A DNA stretch of 64,000 bases from Gulosibacter molinativorax (GTDB lineage: Bacteria > Actinomycetota > Actinomycetes > Actinomycetales > Microbacteriaceae). Each line of letters starts with the position of its first letter. Position 1 is the stretch's first letter. Positions 1 through 8,425 of the stretch are shown here, one piece after another. Location of the stretch: the NCBI RefSeq assembly GCF_003010915.2, contig NZ_CP028426.1, forward strand, positions 930,001 to 994,000, in the 5' to 3' direction. The notes beneath the pieces are model-generated. The model saw nothing but the letters and a program-made list of their open reading frames with translations. It was not told the DNA's origin and searched no databases. The position numbers and the translations under genes are program-made.

Positions 1-1158
1 GAAGTTGTTCGCCAAGCTAGTGCCGCTGTTTCGAGTTTTCGCTGAGAAAAGTCCGGTGATGACGGCACCGGAGGCTCCGAACGGAAGCGCAAGTACGCTG
101 ACCGCTACGACCATTGACGTGACCACGAGGGCAGGAACCCCCGAACTGAACATGAGGAACACAGGGAGGGAAAGGAGTATCGCAGCTGATGAGCCCCAGA
201 TCACCACGCGGCTGGCACCGTGCTTCGAGCCGAAGCGTCCTGCCAGGATAAGCACCGGGATTTCGACCGCGGCCGCGATGAGACTTGCGAGCAGCATCAA
301 TCCAGCTGAGTATCCGAGCATATTGACGCCGTACCAAACACAGAAGGTTGTCACAAGGTAGAAGCCCGCTAAGCCCAGCGTCCCCGTCATCGTTGCGACA
401 AGGATCTGCCTCCACTGCTCTTTGAAGGCGGTTTTGATCGGAGAAGTCAGAATCTCATTGCGTTCCTCCAGCTCTCGGAAGACGGGAGACTCGGAGAGCT
501 TAGTGCGCACATAGAGGGCGACCAGAAGCAATGGAATTGCAGCCAGGAACGGGATCCGCCAACCCCAGGAGTCGAAGCTCTCTTGCGAAAGCGTCAACGT
601 GAGCAGGAAGAATCCCCCCGATGACAGGATTGTGGCGATGGGAGAACCGAGCTGGGGAATGGCAGCGTAGAAGGCTCGTCGTTCCAAGGGTGCGTTCTCG
701 ACCACCAGAGTGATGGCGCCTGACCATTCGCCCGCCATGAAAAGCCCCTGCACCACGCGGAGCAGCACCAGGAGCACTGGTGCTGCGATACCGATGGCTG
801 CATAGGTCGGCAATACGCCGATGAGTCCTGTCGCGATCCCGATGCCGACGATTGTGATCAGAAGCACCTTTCGGCGTCCGACACGGTCGCCCATCCTTCC
901 GAAGATGAGCGCACCGATGGGACGGGCAGCGAGGCCGACACCGAAGGTTGCAAAGGATGCGAGTGCCGCGGAAGTGGCATCGCCCACCGCAAAGTACTGG
1001 ATGTTGAACACGAGTGCCGAGGCTGCGCTGAAGAGGAAAAAGTCATACCATTCCATCGCGGTGCCCAGAAGCGCTCCGAATGTGACTTTGCGCGCTTCGG
1101 CATCAGTCATATGCCGAACAGCGTCCGTTTCTATTGCCGTGGTCCCGGGGTGGCTCAT
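1..1158 (-). CDS. MHS-family MFS metabolite:H+ symporter (C-terminus cut by window edge)
   Basis: Secondary transporter of the metabolite:H+ symporter branch of the major facilitator superfamily, the group that carries shikimate, proline betaine, ketoglutarate and similar small solutes. The frame is open from the ATG at 1158 to base 1, so the last part of the protein lies outside the window; 386 codons are visible of a family length of about 430. Early in the protein stands MEWYDFFLFS, typical of MHS proteins, and the loop 2-3 motif GRMGDRVGRRKVLL is intact. Alternating hydrophobic stretches fit 12 membrane segments. An AGGAG-like ribosome site precedes the ATG. It diverges from the regulator at 1327, which may control it. 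The substrate cannot be read from sequence; an amine or organic acid fits the neighbourhood. Confidence 0.9.
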   Translation of the reverse strand, partial: MSHPGTTAIETDAVRHMTDAEARKVTFGALLGTAMEWYDFFLFSAASALVFNIQYFAVGDATSAALASFATFGVGLAARPIGALIFGRMGDRVGRRKVLLITIVGIGIATGLIGVLPTYAAIGIAAPVLLVLLRVVQGLFMAGEWSGAITLVVENAPLERRAFYAAIPQLGSPIATILSSGGFFLLTLTLSQESFDSWGWRIPFLAAIPLLLVALYVRTKLSESPVFRELEERNEILTSPIKTAFKEQWRQILVATMTGTLGLAGFYLVTTFCVWYGVNMLGYSAGLMLLASLIAAAVEIPVLILAGRFGSKHGASRVVIWGSSAAILLSLPVFLMFSSGVPALVVTSMVVAVSVLALPFGASGAVITGLFSAKTRNSGTSLANNF

Positions 1159-1254
1159 GGTCTACTCCTCATCATTGAGTACCTGTGCTGATCATCACGC
1201 CGCAGTTAGCGACACAGTCATGCAATCATGTAGACAAGACAAAATAAGCGGGCA

Positions 1255-1276
1255 TTCCACGCGGTCTTTCGTGGAA
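1255..1276. promoter_or_regulatory. inverted repeat, possible operator
   Basis: TTCCACG and CGTGGAA form a 7-bp inverted repeat with an 8-base centre, in the gap between the divergent transporter (starts 1158) and regulator (starts 1327). The position suits an autoregulatory operator for the PucR/CdaR-like protein. Only a single copy was seen, so this is a suggestion. Confidence 0.3.
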
Positions 1277-1326
1277 AATTGTGCTCCATGCCTGGTTTGG
1301 TGTTTGATTCCTATCGGAGGTTCGGT

Positions 1327-2466
1327 GTGGACAGCTCAGCAGAGGATAGATGGACCGTACTACTCGGGTCGTTGGATCCGAGCGCATTGGCTGACGCCTT
1401 CATGGCGAATCTTGCAGAAGTTCCTGGATACGATCCCCCGCCGCTCCCTCGGGAGGAAATGGCCTTGCACGCCCGTGCAGCCTTTTCAGCACTCATCGCA
1501 GCGGTCCGTTCTGAAGACCCACAGCGTACGCGTGCTGTGGCACGTGAGATAGGGGTCACACGGGCCAGGATCGGTATTCCGCTCGCTTCGTTGATGGCGG
1601 CAATGCGTATTGACTTTATGCTGATCTGGGAGTCAATCGAGTCTGCGTCGTGTCCGGAAGACGCTCGGCTTATCCTGATAAAGACGCGGCTCATTATGCG
1701 CGTAGTGGATTCCTTCTCTGCGGAGCTCGAACAGGCGTATCTCTCGGAGCGGCATCGAATAGAAACCGATCAGGCCTCAGAAAGACACCGTCTCGTGGCG
1801 AGGGTGATCGGAGGAAACGAACTGCAACCCATGGAGGCGGCGGATATCTCCCACCAACTCGGACTTCCCCCTTCGAAACCAATACGCGTCTATGCAGCTT
1901 CACCTGATCATTCGTTGGCCATACAACGTATCCTGGGTAATATGAGCCGCCTCGGCTACCCGTTCCATACTCAACACCGAGGTGCCGGCATCGTTGCGTT
2001 CGGGTTCGCCCCAGACCTTCCAGGGAGTGAGGTGGAACGCACTCTTTTTGATTTGCACCAGCTCGCTATCGGCGTCGACATCTCGCCGAATGGAATCGTG
2101 GGCGTGAAGGCTGCTGCAGCTATTGCAAGCGCGTTGATGGAGTCGCGCAGGCCGGAGGATCTCGGAGCGCTCGATTGGCGGGCGGGCTGGCACAGAGTCG
2201 TAAGCATGTCCACAACCCAACCGCTCCGCCAACGCCTGGCTCGCGATGCAAACGAGGCACTTGACCAGTGCCGATTGACCGAGCGATCACGGCTCATGGA
2301 AACCGCTGTAGCTTTCCTGCGCACGGGCAGCCTCACTGCTTGCGCTGAAGCCCTGTACTGCCATCGAAACACGGTCTCGAACCGTTTGCAAAGATTCCGC
2401 GAAGTCACCGGCATCGACCTGTCGTCCCCCCGTGACGCGGCAGCGCTCGTACTCGCCTGGTGCTGA
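1327..2466 (+). CDS. PucR/CdaR-type transcriptional regulator
   Basis: DNA-binding regulator of the PucR/CdaR class. The N-terminal half resembles the RsbRD-type sensor helix bundle (around LASLMAAMRIDFMLIWES), followed by a CdaR GGDEF-like middle region. The C-terminal helix-turn-helix of the PucR type is clear in AFLRTGSLTACAEALYCHR and RLQRFREVTGIDL. I place the start at the GTG at 1327 because a strong GGAGG (1316-1320) sits six bases before it; an upstream in-frame ATG at 1279 has no comparable site. The protein is then 379 aa. It diverges from the MHS transporter and converges on a second PucR-type regulator. Such regulators often respond to amine, purine or sugar-acid substrates of adjacent catabolic genes. 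The effector is unknown. Confidence 0.85.
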   Translation: MDSSAEDRWTVLLGSLDPSALADAFMANLAEVPGYDPPPLPREEMALHARAAFSALIAAVRSEDPQRTRAVAREIGVTRARIGIPLASLMAAMRIDFMLIWESIESASCPEDARLILIKTRLIMRVVDSFSAELEQAYLSERHRIETDQASERHRLVARVIGGNELQPMEAADISHQLGLPPSKPIRVYAASPDHSLAIQRILGNMSRLGYPFHTQHRGAGIVAFGFAPDLPGSEVERTLFDLHQLAIGVDISPNGIVGVKAAAAIASALMESRRPEDLGALDWRAGWHRVVSMSTTQPLRQRLARDANEALDQCRLTERSRLMETAVAFLRTGSLTACAEALYCHRNTVSNRLQRFREVTGIDLSSPRDAAALVLAWC

Positions 2467-2471
2467 CGGAA

Positions 2472-4064
2472 TCATTTGAGGTTCAGAGTCAACTGCAACC
2501 AGATGGCAAGCACTTCATCCGGATCTTTGAGGTTGAAACCGAAGTGTTCCTGAGCTTTCCGCAGCCGGTATCGGACAGTGTTCTTGTGCACTCCGAGTTC
2601 CTCTGCCGCGTATGTCACGTTCTGTCCTGAAGCAATCCAGGCAAGTAGCGAGTCTGCAGTATCCGGGTCCGTCGACACCATTCCTGCTATCCCCGGGAGC
2701 GTCAGGTCAGAATCCGCCGCGACTAGTTCAGCTACGCTTGAGAGAAACAACTGGGTTCGCATCGAGTCGATCGTGAGAACCTGGCGTTTCACGGGTAGAG
2801 GACGTTGGCTTGCTGCCCGGAGGAGACGTTCCACCAAGCGGCGCTGGGCAATTAACTCAGCTGCTTCTCGGACGATATTTGATGCAGCAACCGTTGTGTG
2901 CAGCCCGAGCGACCGCTCGAGCAACAATTGCACCTTCGAAGCGTTGGCCGCAACCATGTCAGCCGACCCGCTTTCAACGAGCGCGATGACCTTGGTGCCT
3001 TCGATTGCGGTGAGCGCCTCAGCATGCAAGAGGCGCAGCTGCTGTTGCACCATGGCGCGGCAAGCGTCCAGCTCCCCTGGTTGCGGTTGACTCCCAGCAT
3101 CAAAAGCGATGAAGGCGAGACCTTGGGTAGCGCTGAGCCCAAGCTCCGTCAGGTCCGAGTCTGAGACAGTATTCGCACGAAGTATTCGACGAAGGCGTTG
3201 TGCACGGTCTTTGACGCCCATTTCACTTGAACGGAGCAAGTCAAGCATGACGCCTGCGGCACGCGATGCCGAAGCACTCATTCTGTCCGCGATATCAGGC
3301 CACTGCGCGCCTGGATCGGCAGGAAGGATGGCCCACATGCTTCCTAAAGGGCGGGTGCCGGCACGAACCGCTACCGCTGTCCTCAACGCCTCTCTGGGCA
3401 ATTTCGGTTGCAGAATTGGGACCGGAGATTGTAGAACGGCCTGATACTGCTCCGAGTCTTGTGGCGAAGGCGGTGTGGAGCGGCTCAAGATCGTTTGCGT
3501 TCGAAGCGCATCGATCAATTGTCCGGGGACCGTCGAATGCACCACAGGCCGTCTGCCCAGATCCTCGATTACGACCGATCCTCCCAGGTATCCGGCAAGT
3601 TCATTCACGATTCCGGATAACAGGTCGAGAGGACTCCCCGCAAGGTAGTCGATGTCCCCTACTTGTTCGCCCGCCGCATATGCCAGCATCGCTTCGAACG
3701 TACGCCAGGAAAGCGTGATGTTCACTTTCATGAGCACGAGACCGAACTCTTCAGCGATACCCTTCCAGTACTCGATACCCCTAGGTTCCCCTTTAATTGC
3801 GACCCCTGAGTATCCGAATCTCGAGGCTGCGGAGAGCACCTCTCTCGCTTCGCCCATATGATCCTCTGCGCGCACTCCATAGAGCAGCAGTGTGCCTGGG
3901 CTGTCGGGAAGCTCACCGACGGACTCGAAGAACTCGATATGTTTGACAACTCGATCGCCGCCGGCCTGTGTCACTCGCGCAACGGAGTCGGCGCCAAGCA
4001 ACCCGATCAGCTCATCAATGTGCTGCTGACGCTCCCCACCACTTAGACCATCCTCTAACTGCAT
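2472..4064 (-). CDS. PucR-family transcriptional regulator
   Basis: Regulator of 530 aa with the full PucR plan: an N-terminal PucR purine-catabolism-like domain (about residues 20-140, containing GTLLLYGVRAED and FGYSGVAIKGEPRG), a central region, and a C-terminal helix-turn-helix (LLAWIASGQNVTYAAEELG, then HKNTVRYRLRKAQEHFGF). Its stop at 2472 lies only five bases from the stop of the convergent regulator at 2466. Its start at 4064 faces the ABC amino-acid operon beginning at 4207, so the 140-base gap probably holds both promoters and this protein is the likely regulator of that operon. PucR proteins are usually activators that need a metabolite. The ligand is not predictable here. Confidence 0.88.
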   Translation of the reverse strand: MQLEDGLSGGERQQHIDELIGLLGADSVARVTQAGGDRVVKHIEFFESVGELPDSPGTLLLYGVRAEDHMGEAREVLSAASRFGYSGVAIKGEPRGIEYWKGIAEEFGLVLMKVNITLSWRTFEAMLAYAAGEQVGDIDYLAGSPLDLLSGIVNELAGYLGGSVVIEDLGRRPVVHSTVPGQLIDALRTQTILSRSTPPSPQDSEQYQAVLQSPVPILQPKLPREALRTAVAVRAGTRPLGSMWAILPADPGAQWPDIADRMSASASRAAGVMLDLLRSSEMGVKDRAQRLRRILRANTVSDSDLTELGLSATQGLAFIAFDAGSQPQPGELDACRAMVQQQLRLLHAEALTAIEGTKVIALVESGSADMVAANASKVQLLLERSLGLHTTVAASNIVREAAELIAQRRLVERLLRAASQRPLPVKRQVLTIDSMRTQLFLSSVAELVAADSDLTLPGIAGMVSTDPDTADSLLAWIASGQNVTYAAEELGVHKNTVRYRLRKAQEHFGFNLKDPDEVLAIWLQLTLNLK

Positions 4065-4206
4065 ATCCGAATTTTATCCGTTTTGCACAAGATACCAACT
4101 CCCCCTCGTTCCTATTCTGACTCGTAGGCACCTGTCCGAGGTGCCTCGCGTTACCGGTTTCACCTACACCTTCAGTGGTGCCGGAGAGTCAAAGGAGACA
4201 CATCAC

Positions 4207-5157
4207 ATGATGCGCAAGAGGATCATTTCCGTCGCTGCCTTGGCAGTATCCGCAAGTTTGCTGTTCAGCGGATGTGCGGGCGGTTCGGGCGACGCCGATG
4301 CTGCGGCAGGCGGTTCCGCTGGTGACAGCGAACTGGGTCTCCCGATCGGCGAAGAGCCGTCGACCGAAGCGAACCCAGAGCTTACCGCCCTCCTCCCGGA
4401 GGAGATTCAGGAATCGGGCGTGTTGAAGATGGGATCAGAGTTCCCCTATCCCCCGATGGCCGACCTCAACGAGGACAACCGAGCGGTCGGATACGACCCC
4501 GAACTCGTTCGCGCTTTGGCGCAGAAGCTGGGCGTCGAGGCAGAGATCATCAAACAACCGTTCTCTACCGCAATTCCCGGGCTGCAAGCAGGCAAGATCG
4601 ACGTCTACATGGGCGGCATGACCGATACTCCCGAGCGTCAAGAAACCCTGAGCTTCGTCAACTACCTCTTCGGAGGTTTCAAGACCGTCGCGATGAAGGG
4701 CAACCCGGAGGGGTTAAGCACGCTCGACGATCTTTGTGGCCTGAACGTTGCCGTTGGTGCATCGACCGTGCAGGGTGATATTTTGCGCTCACACGATTGC
4801 GGGGACACGCCAGTTAATGTGGTCGAGTACCCCACGGATGCTGATGTGCATACTGCTGTTCGAGCCGGCCGTGCCGTGGCATTTGTCACCGATGGCTTCG
4901 TCGCAGAATGGCTCGCCGAGAACACCAACGACGGCGAGGTCTTCGAGGTCGTGCGAGACCCGGAGGCACCTGCAGGCTTCAGCCCGGTCTACGCCGGCAT
5001 CGGAATCCTGAAAGAGGATGAGCAGCTGGTCGAGGCCCTGCAAGCAGCACTCCAGGAACTGATCGAAGAGGGCACCTACCAGGAGATCCTGGATCGGAAC
5101 GGTTTGAGCGACTTCGCTGTCGAGAGCGCTGAAATCAACCAGGGCAAGGCTCTGTAG
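4207..5157 (+). CDS. amino-acid ABC transporter substrate-binding lipoprotein
   Basis: Extracellular solute receptor of the family 3 (polar amino acid) type, 316 aa. The ATG at 4207 follows AAAGGAG by nine bases and begins a lipoprotein signal peptide with lipobox LFSGC (Cys23). After a Gly/Ala-rich linker, the mature domain opens with VLKMGSEFPYPPM and continues with VGYDPELVRALAQKLGV and the conserved IDVYMGGMTDTPERQ segment that binds the amino-acid carboxylate. It is the first gene of an operon with a LysA-like decarboxylase, a permease and an ATPase; its stop overlaps the next start. The embedded decarboxylases suggest a basic amino acid or diaminopimelate as ligand, which is an inference from context. 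Confidence 0.92.
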   Translation: MMRKRIISVAALAVSASLLFSGCAGGSGDADAAAGGSAGDSELGLPIGEEPSTEANPELTALLPEEIQESGVLKMGSEFPYPPMADLNEDNRAVGYDPELVRALAQKLGVEAEIIKQPFSTAIPGLQAGKIDVYMGGMTDTPERQETLSFVNYLFGGFKTVAMKGNPEGLSTLDDLCGLNVAVGASTVQGDILRSHDCGDTPVNVVEYPTDADVHTAVRAGRAVAFVTDGFVAEWLAENTNDGEVFEVVRDPEAPAGFSPVYAGIGILKEDEQLVEALQAALQELIEEGTYQEILDRNGLSDFAVESAEINQGKAL

Positions 5158-6500
5158 TGCAGTATCCCGTGGGAGTGGTAAGTCCTGAAGTACGGGCCGG
5201 TAGTTGCACTGGGACCGATGTGATCGATTCAGAAACTTGGGAGGTGCTTCCTGAGTTCTCCACGGTTGATCAGTTCGGCATGCTTCACCTCGGAGGTTGT
5301 TCGGCGCAGGATCTGATCGCGGACTTCGGTAGCCCGTTGCACGTGTACGACGAGGCAGGACTCCGGGCCCAAGCGCAACGGTTCGTTCAAGGCCTGCGGC
5401 AGAGATGGCCGAATTCGGAGGTGCTCTTCGCGTCAAAGTCCTTCCCTGTTCCGGCGATGTATCGACTCGCACAAGAGGAAGGCGTCTCCATCGACGTCGC
5501 TGGAGCCGGTGAGCTGCTCCTCGCGATCCGGGCGGGCTGCGATCCTTCCCGTATCTACTTCCATGGAAACGCAAAGACCGACGAGGAGCTTGAGCTCGCC
5601 CTGGAACATCGTGTCAGCACGATCATCGTGGACAACTTCGACGAGATATCCCGCCTTGAGCGTCTGCTTACACGTCCGCAACAGGTGTTGATCCGTCTGA
5701 TCCCTGACATCGACGCTGACACGGATGCCGCAATTCAGACCGGAGGCTCTACCTCGAAGTTTGGGCTGCCCTACGATCAGGCACTTCGTGCTGTTGCACG
5801 CATGGAGGCTCACCCGATGTTCGATGTCGTCGGCGTCCATGTCCATATCGGCTCGCAGATCTTCAACACCGCACAGCTCGCCGAAGCAGTGCGGAAGGCT
5901 GCTGCGCTCGGCTCGTTTCCGATCTATAACGTGGGAGGAGGGCTCGGTGTGAAGTACGCTCTCGGGCAGTCGGCCCCCGGGGTCGAGGAATACCTCGATG
6001 CGATCACCGACGAAGCCAGACAGCATCTCCCAGCGGATGCGAAACTCATCATCGAACCAGGAAGATCACTTGTGGCACGCTCAGGCGTGACGCTGTACCA
6101 AGTAGTGAGCGTCAAGCACACAGGACGTCACTTCGTCGCCATCGACGGCGGGCTCGCTGATCAGCTTGACATCTCGGTCGCCGGTGAGCCGCACGAAGTC
6201 ATCGCCGCAAACCGGATGAATGACCTCGCAGCCGATGTGGTTGACGTCGTCGGCCGACAGTGCGAATCCGGTGACGTCTTTGCCCGAGACGCTCGCCTCC
6301 CCGGGATGCAGATCGGTGACGTAGTTGCCTACACCGGTTCCGGGGCTTACTCGTACACGACATCAAACAACTACAACGGTGCACTGCGTCCTGCGATCGT
6401 CTTCGTGGGGGCCGGACATGCGCGTCTGGTGACGCGTCGGGAGACCTTCGACGAACTCCTCGCGCTTCACCTCTACGAGGAAGGACACCCGAATGAGTAG
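5157..6500 (+). CDS. LysA-like PLP-dependent (fold type III) decarboxylase
   Basis: Alanine-racemase-fold decarboxylase related to diaminopimelate decarboxylase (DAP to L-lysine plus CO2). The PLP lysine is in LFASKSFPVPAM, the phosphate loop in VGGGLG, and the carboxylate-binding EPGRSLVARSG follows. The C-terminal domain carries the CESGD motif, GSGAYSYTTSNNYN and RRETFDELL, all typical of LysA. The GTG at 5157 overlaps the previous stop; it gives 447 aa, slightly long, and in-frame starts at 5220 (GTG) or 5280 (ATG) are possible. The 3' end overlaps the permease gene by eight bases. Lying inside an importer operon, it is probably a catabolic paralogue and not the biosynthetic lysA. A related meso- or diamino-acid substrate is possible. 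Confidence 0.87.
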   Translation: MQYPVGVVSPEVRAGSCTGTDVIDSETWEVLPEFSTVDQFGMLHLGGCSAQDLIADFGSPLHVYDEAGLRAQAQRFVQGLRQRWPNSEVLFASKSFPVPAMYRLAQEEGVSIDVAGAGELLLAIRAGCDPSRIYFHGNAKTDEELELALEHRVSTIIVDNFDEISRLERLLTRPQQVLIRLIPDIDADTDAAIQTGGSTSKFGLPYDQALRAVARMEAHPMFDVVGVHVHIGSQIFNTAQLAEAVRKAAALGSFPIYNVGGGLGVKYALGQSAPGVEEYLDAITDEARQHLPADAKLIIEPGRSLVARSGVTLYQVVSVKHTGRHFVAIDGGLADQLDISVAGEPHEVIAANRMNDLAADVVDVVGRQCESGDVFARDARLPGMQIGDVVAYTGSGAYSYTTSNNYNGALRPAIVFVGAGHARLVTRRETFDELLALHLYEEGHPNE

Positions 6501-7467
6501 CACACCGATCCTTTCGGGAGCGGCCGAGGACCTGAACGGCAACGATGATGTCACCGCCTTGCCGCTGCGGCATCCCTGGCGATGGGTTGCGGCGACGCTG
6601 ATCCTCCTGATCGTCGCCTGGTTTGCGTACATCATTGTCACGAATCCGAACCTTGATTTCGCAACAGTGGGTGAATTCGTCTTCGATCCTCGCATCATCT
6701 CCGGGATCGGGTTGACGCTCCTCATCACCGTCGTTTCCATGGTGGTCTCTACCGTGCTGGCAGTGATTATCGCGTCCATGAGGCTTTCGGAGAACCCGGT
6801 GTTTTACAGCCTGGCTTGGTTCTACACCTGGGCTTTCCGCGGAACACCGATCCTGGTGCAGATCGTGTTCTGGGGATACATGGGACTGCTCTTTCAAAAC
6901 CTCACTCTAGGAATTCCTCTCACAGATGTGGTGTTCTGGCAGGTCAACACCAACTCACTGATCACACCGCTCATGGCAGGTATCATCGCTCTGACGCTGA
7001 ACCAAGCTGCCTACTCATCCGAAATCGTCAGAGCCGGAATGCTCTCGATCGACGAAGGCCAACGTGAGGCTGCGTTCTCTCTGGGCATGTCGCCGGTGTA
7101 CACGCTACGACATGTCGTCTTACCCCAAGCAATGCGCGTGATCATTCCTCCGATGGGCAACGAGCTCATCTCCATGCTGAAGAACACCTCACTGCTGTCA
7201 GTCATCGCTGTGCTGGAACTGTACACGCAGGCAATGATCATTTCTTCCTCGAACCTGAAACAGGTCGAGCTCCTGATCGTAGTGAGCTTGTGGTATCTCG
7301 CCATGACAAGCATCCTGTCGATTCCTCAGTACTATCTCGAGCGTCACTTCGGCCGAGGGGCCACCCGGAACCAGCGGGTGACGCCCCTTGGAAAGCTTCG
7401 TGCTCGTTTTTCCAAGAAGGAATACCCGCAGCCTGCCCCGCAGACCGAAGTAGTGGAGATCCCATGA
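6493..7467 (+). CDS. polar amino-acid ABC transporter permease
   Basis: Inner-membrane subunit of the HisM/GlnP type, 324 aa. After a cytoplasmic N-terminal tail and a membrane anchor (WRWVAATLILLIVAWFAYII) comes the permease core with the hallmark RGTPILVQIVFWGY and the cytoplasmic coupling loop EAAFSLGMSPVYTLRHVVLP, which contacts the ATPase. The tail after the last membrane span is basic and polar. The start overlaps the decarboxylase by eight bases and the stop overlaps the ATPase start, so translation is coupled through the operon. Only one permease is present, so the channel is presumably a homodimer. Confidence 0.92.
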   Translation: MSSTPILSGAAEDLNGNDDVTALPLRHPWRWVAATLILLIVAWFAYIIVTNPNLDFATVGEFVFDPRIISGIGLTLLITVVSMVVSTVLAVIIASMRLSENPVFYSLAWFYTWAFRGTPILVQIVFWGYMGLLFQNLTLGIPLTDVVFWQVNTNSLITPLMAGIIALTLNQAAYSSEIVRAGMLSIDEGQREAAFSLGMSPVYTLRHVVLPQAMRVIIPPMGNELISMLKNTSLLSVIAVLELYTQAMIISSSNLKQVELLIVVSLWYLAMTSILSIPQYYLERHFGRGATRNQRVTPLGKLRARFSKKEYPQPAPQTEVVEIP

Positions 7468-8264
7468 CACATCACCTCAGCGAGCGTCCAGACGCCGCAC
7501 ATCTCTCACCGCTTGTCGACATTCGTCGAGTCCGGAAGAGTTACGGCTCTCACCAGGTCTTACGGGACATCAGTTTGCAGGTTCCGCGAGCCACGGTCAC
7601 CGTCCTCCTCGGCCCCTCCGGGTCTGGGAAGTCCACCCTTCTTCGGTGCGTGAACCATCTTGAGAGTATCGATGGAGGCAGGATCATCGTCGACGGCGAT
7701 CTGATCGGTTACCGTCAAAGCGGCCAGGTCATCCACGAGATGACCCCGAAACAGATCGCTAAGCAACGGCAGAGCATTGGGATGGTCTTCCAACGTTTCA
7801 ACCTGTTCCCTCACATGACAGCGCTTGAGAATGTCGTGGAGGCGCCGGTCGGTGTCGCCCGACGTCCCAAGTCGGCTTCGCGCAAGCGTGCCCTCGAGCT
7901 TCTGGAGCGCGTGGGCTTGTCCGATTTCGCCAAGCATTATCCAGCGCAATTGTCTGGTGGGCAGCAGCAGCGTGTTGCCATCGCCCGCGCGCTGGCAATG
8001 GAACCGAAACTCATGTTGTTTGATGAGCCCACATCAGCACTCGACCCGGAACTTGTGGGAGATGTGCTCGATGTCATGAAAGAACTCGCCCGAGATGGCA
8101 TGACCATGATCGTGGTCACGCACGAGATCGGGTTCGCGCGCGGAGTTGCCGATCAGGTCGTGTTCATGGATGGCGGTGTCGTCGTTGAGTCGGGCTCACC
8201 CGAAGAAGTCATCGGAAACCCACAGCGTCAGCGCACACGATCCTTCATCGACAGCGTCACCTAA
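7464..8264 (+). CDS. polar amino-acid ABC transporter ATP-binding protein
   Basis: ATPase subunit of 266 aa in the HisP/GlnQ family. It has Walker [10 protein letters not shown], the Q-loop region [19 protein letters not shown], signature [15 protein letters not shown], Walker [15 protein letters not shown] and the switch histidine in [19 protein letters not shown]. The ATG at 7464 overlaps the permease stop by four bases. It ends the transporter part of the operon; a strong hairpin follows at 8279-8329 before the next decarboxylase gene. Confidence 0.94.
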   Translation: MTHHLSERPDAAHLSPLVDIRRVRKSYGSHQVLRDISLQVPRATVTVLLGPSGSGKSTLLRCVNHLESIDGGRIIVDGDLIGYRQSGQVIHEMTPKQIAKQRQSIGMVFQRFNLFPHMTALENVVEAPVGVARRPKSASRKRALELLERVGLSDFAKHYPAQLSGGQQQRVAIARALAMEPKLMLFDEPTSALDPELVGDVLDVMKELARDGMTMIVVTHEIGFARGVADQVVFMDGGVVVESGSPEEVIGNPQRQRTRSFIDSVT

Positions 8265-8278
8265 CGCCAGGATTCCTC

Positions 8279-8329
8279 GATGGTGCGCAGTGCAGGTCCC
8301 GCGTCGCGGCACCTGCACTGCGCACCATC
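8279..8329 (+). terminator. strong hairpin between ABC operon and decarboxylase
   Basis: Nineteen-base arms (8279-8297 and 8311-8329, core GGTGCGCAGTGCAGGT) pair perfectly, and the loop itself contains CCGCG/CGCGG that can extend the structure. There is no clear T-run after it. It may be a terminator, or an attenuating or stabilising structure that lowers expression of the downstream decarboxylase. Confidence 0.6.
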
Positions 8330-8425
8330 TCTCTGACCCCAGTGACGCGGCGCTCGACCTTCTGTTCCCCTACTGGGATCTGCAATACCTTACGGTTTAA
8401 CCCCGAATCATCGAAAGGAATACCG

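Noticed and set aside
1230..1245. GTAGACAAGACAAA resembling half of the TTGTCT/AGACAA operator
   Set aside because: The two halves are in tandem and not an inverted pair with N9 spacing, so it does not match the GntR site.
5157..6500. LysA-like gene as the housekeeping lysine biosynthesis gene
   Set aside because: It is embedded in an import operon with no lysine-biosynthesis neighbours, and a second basic amino-acid decarboxylase follows it.
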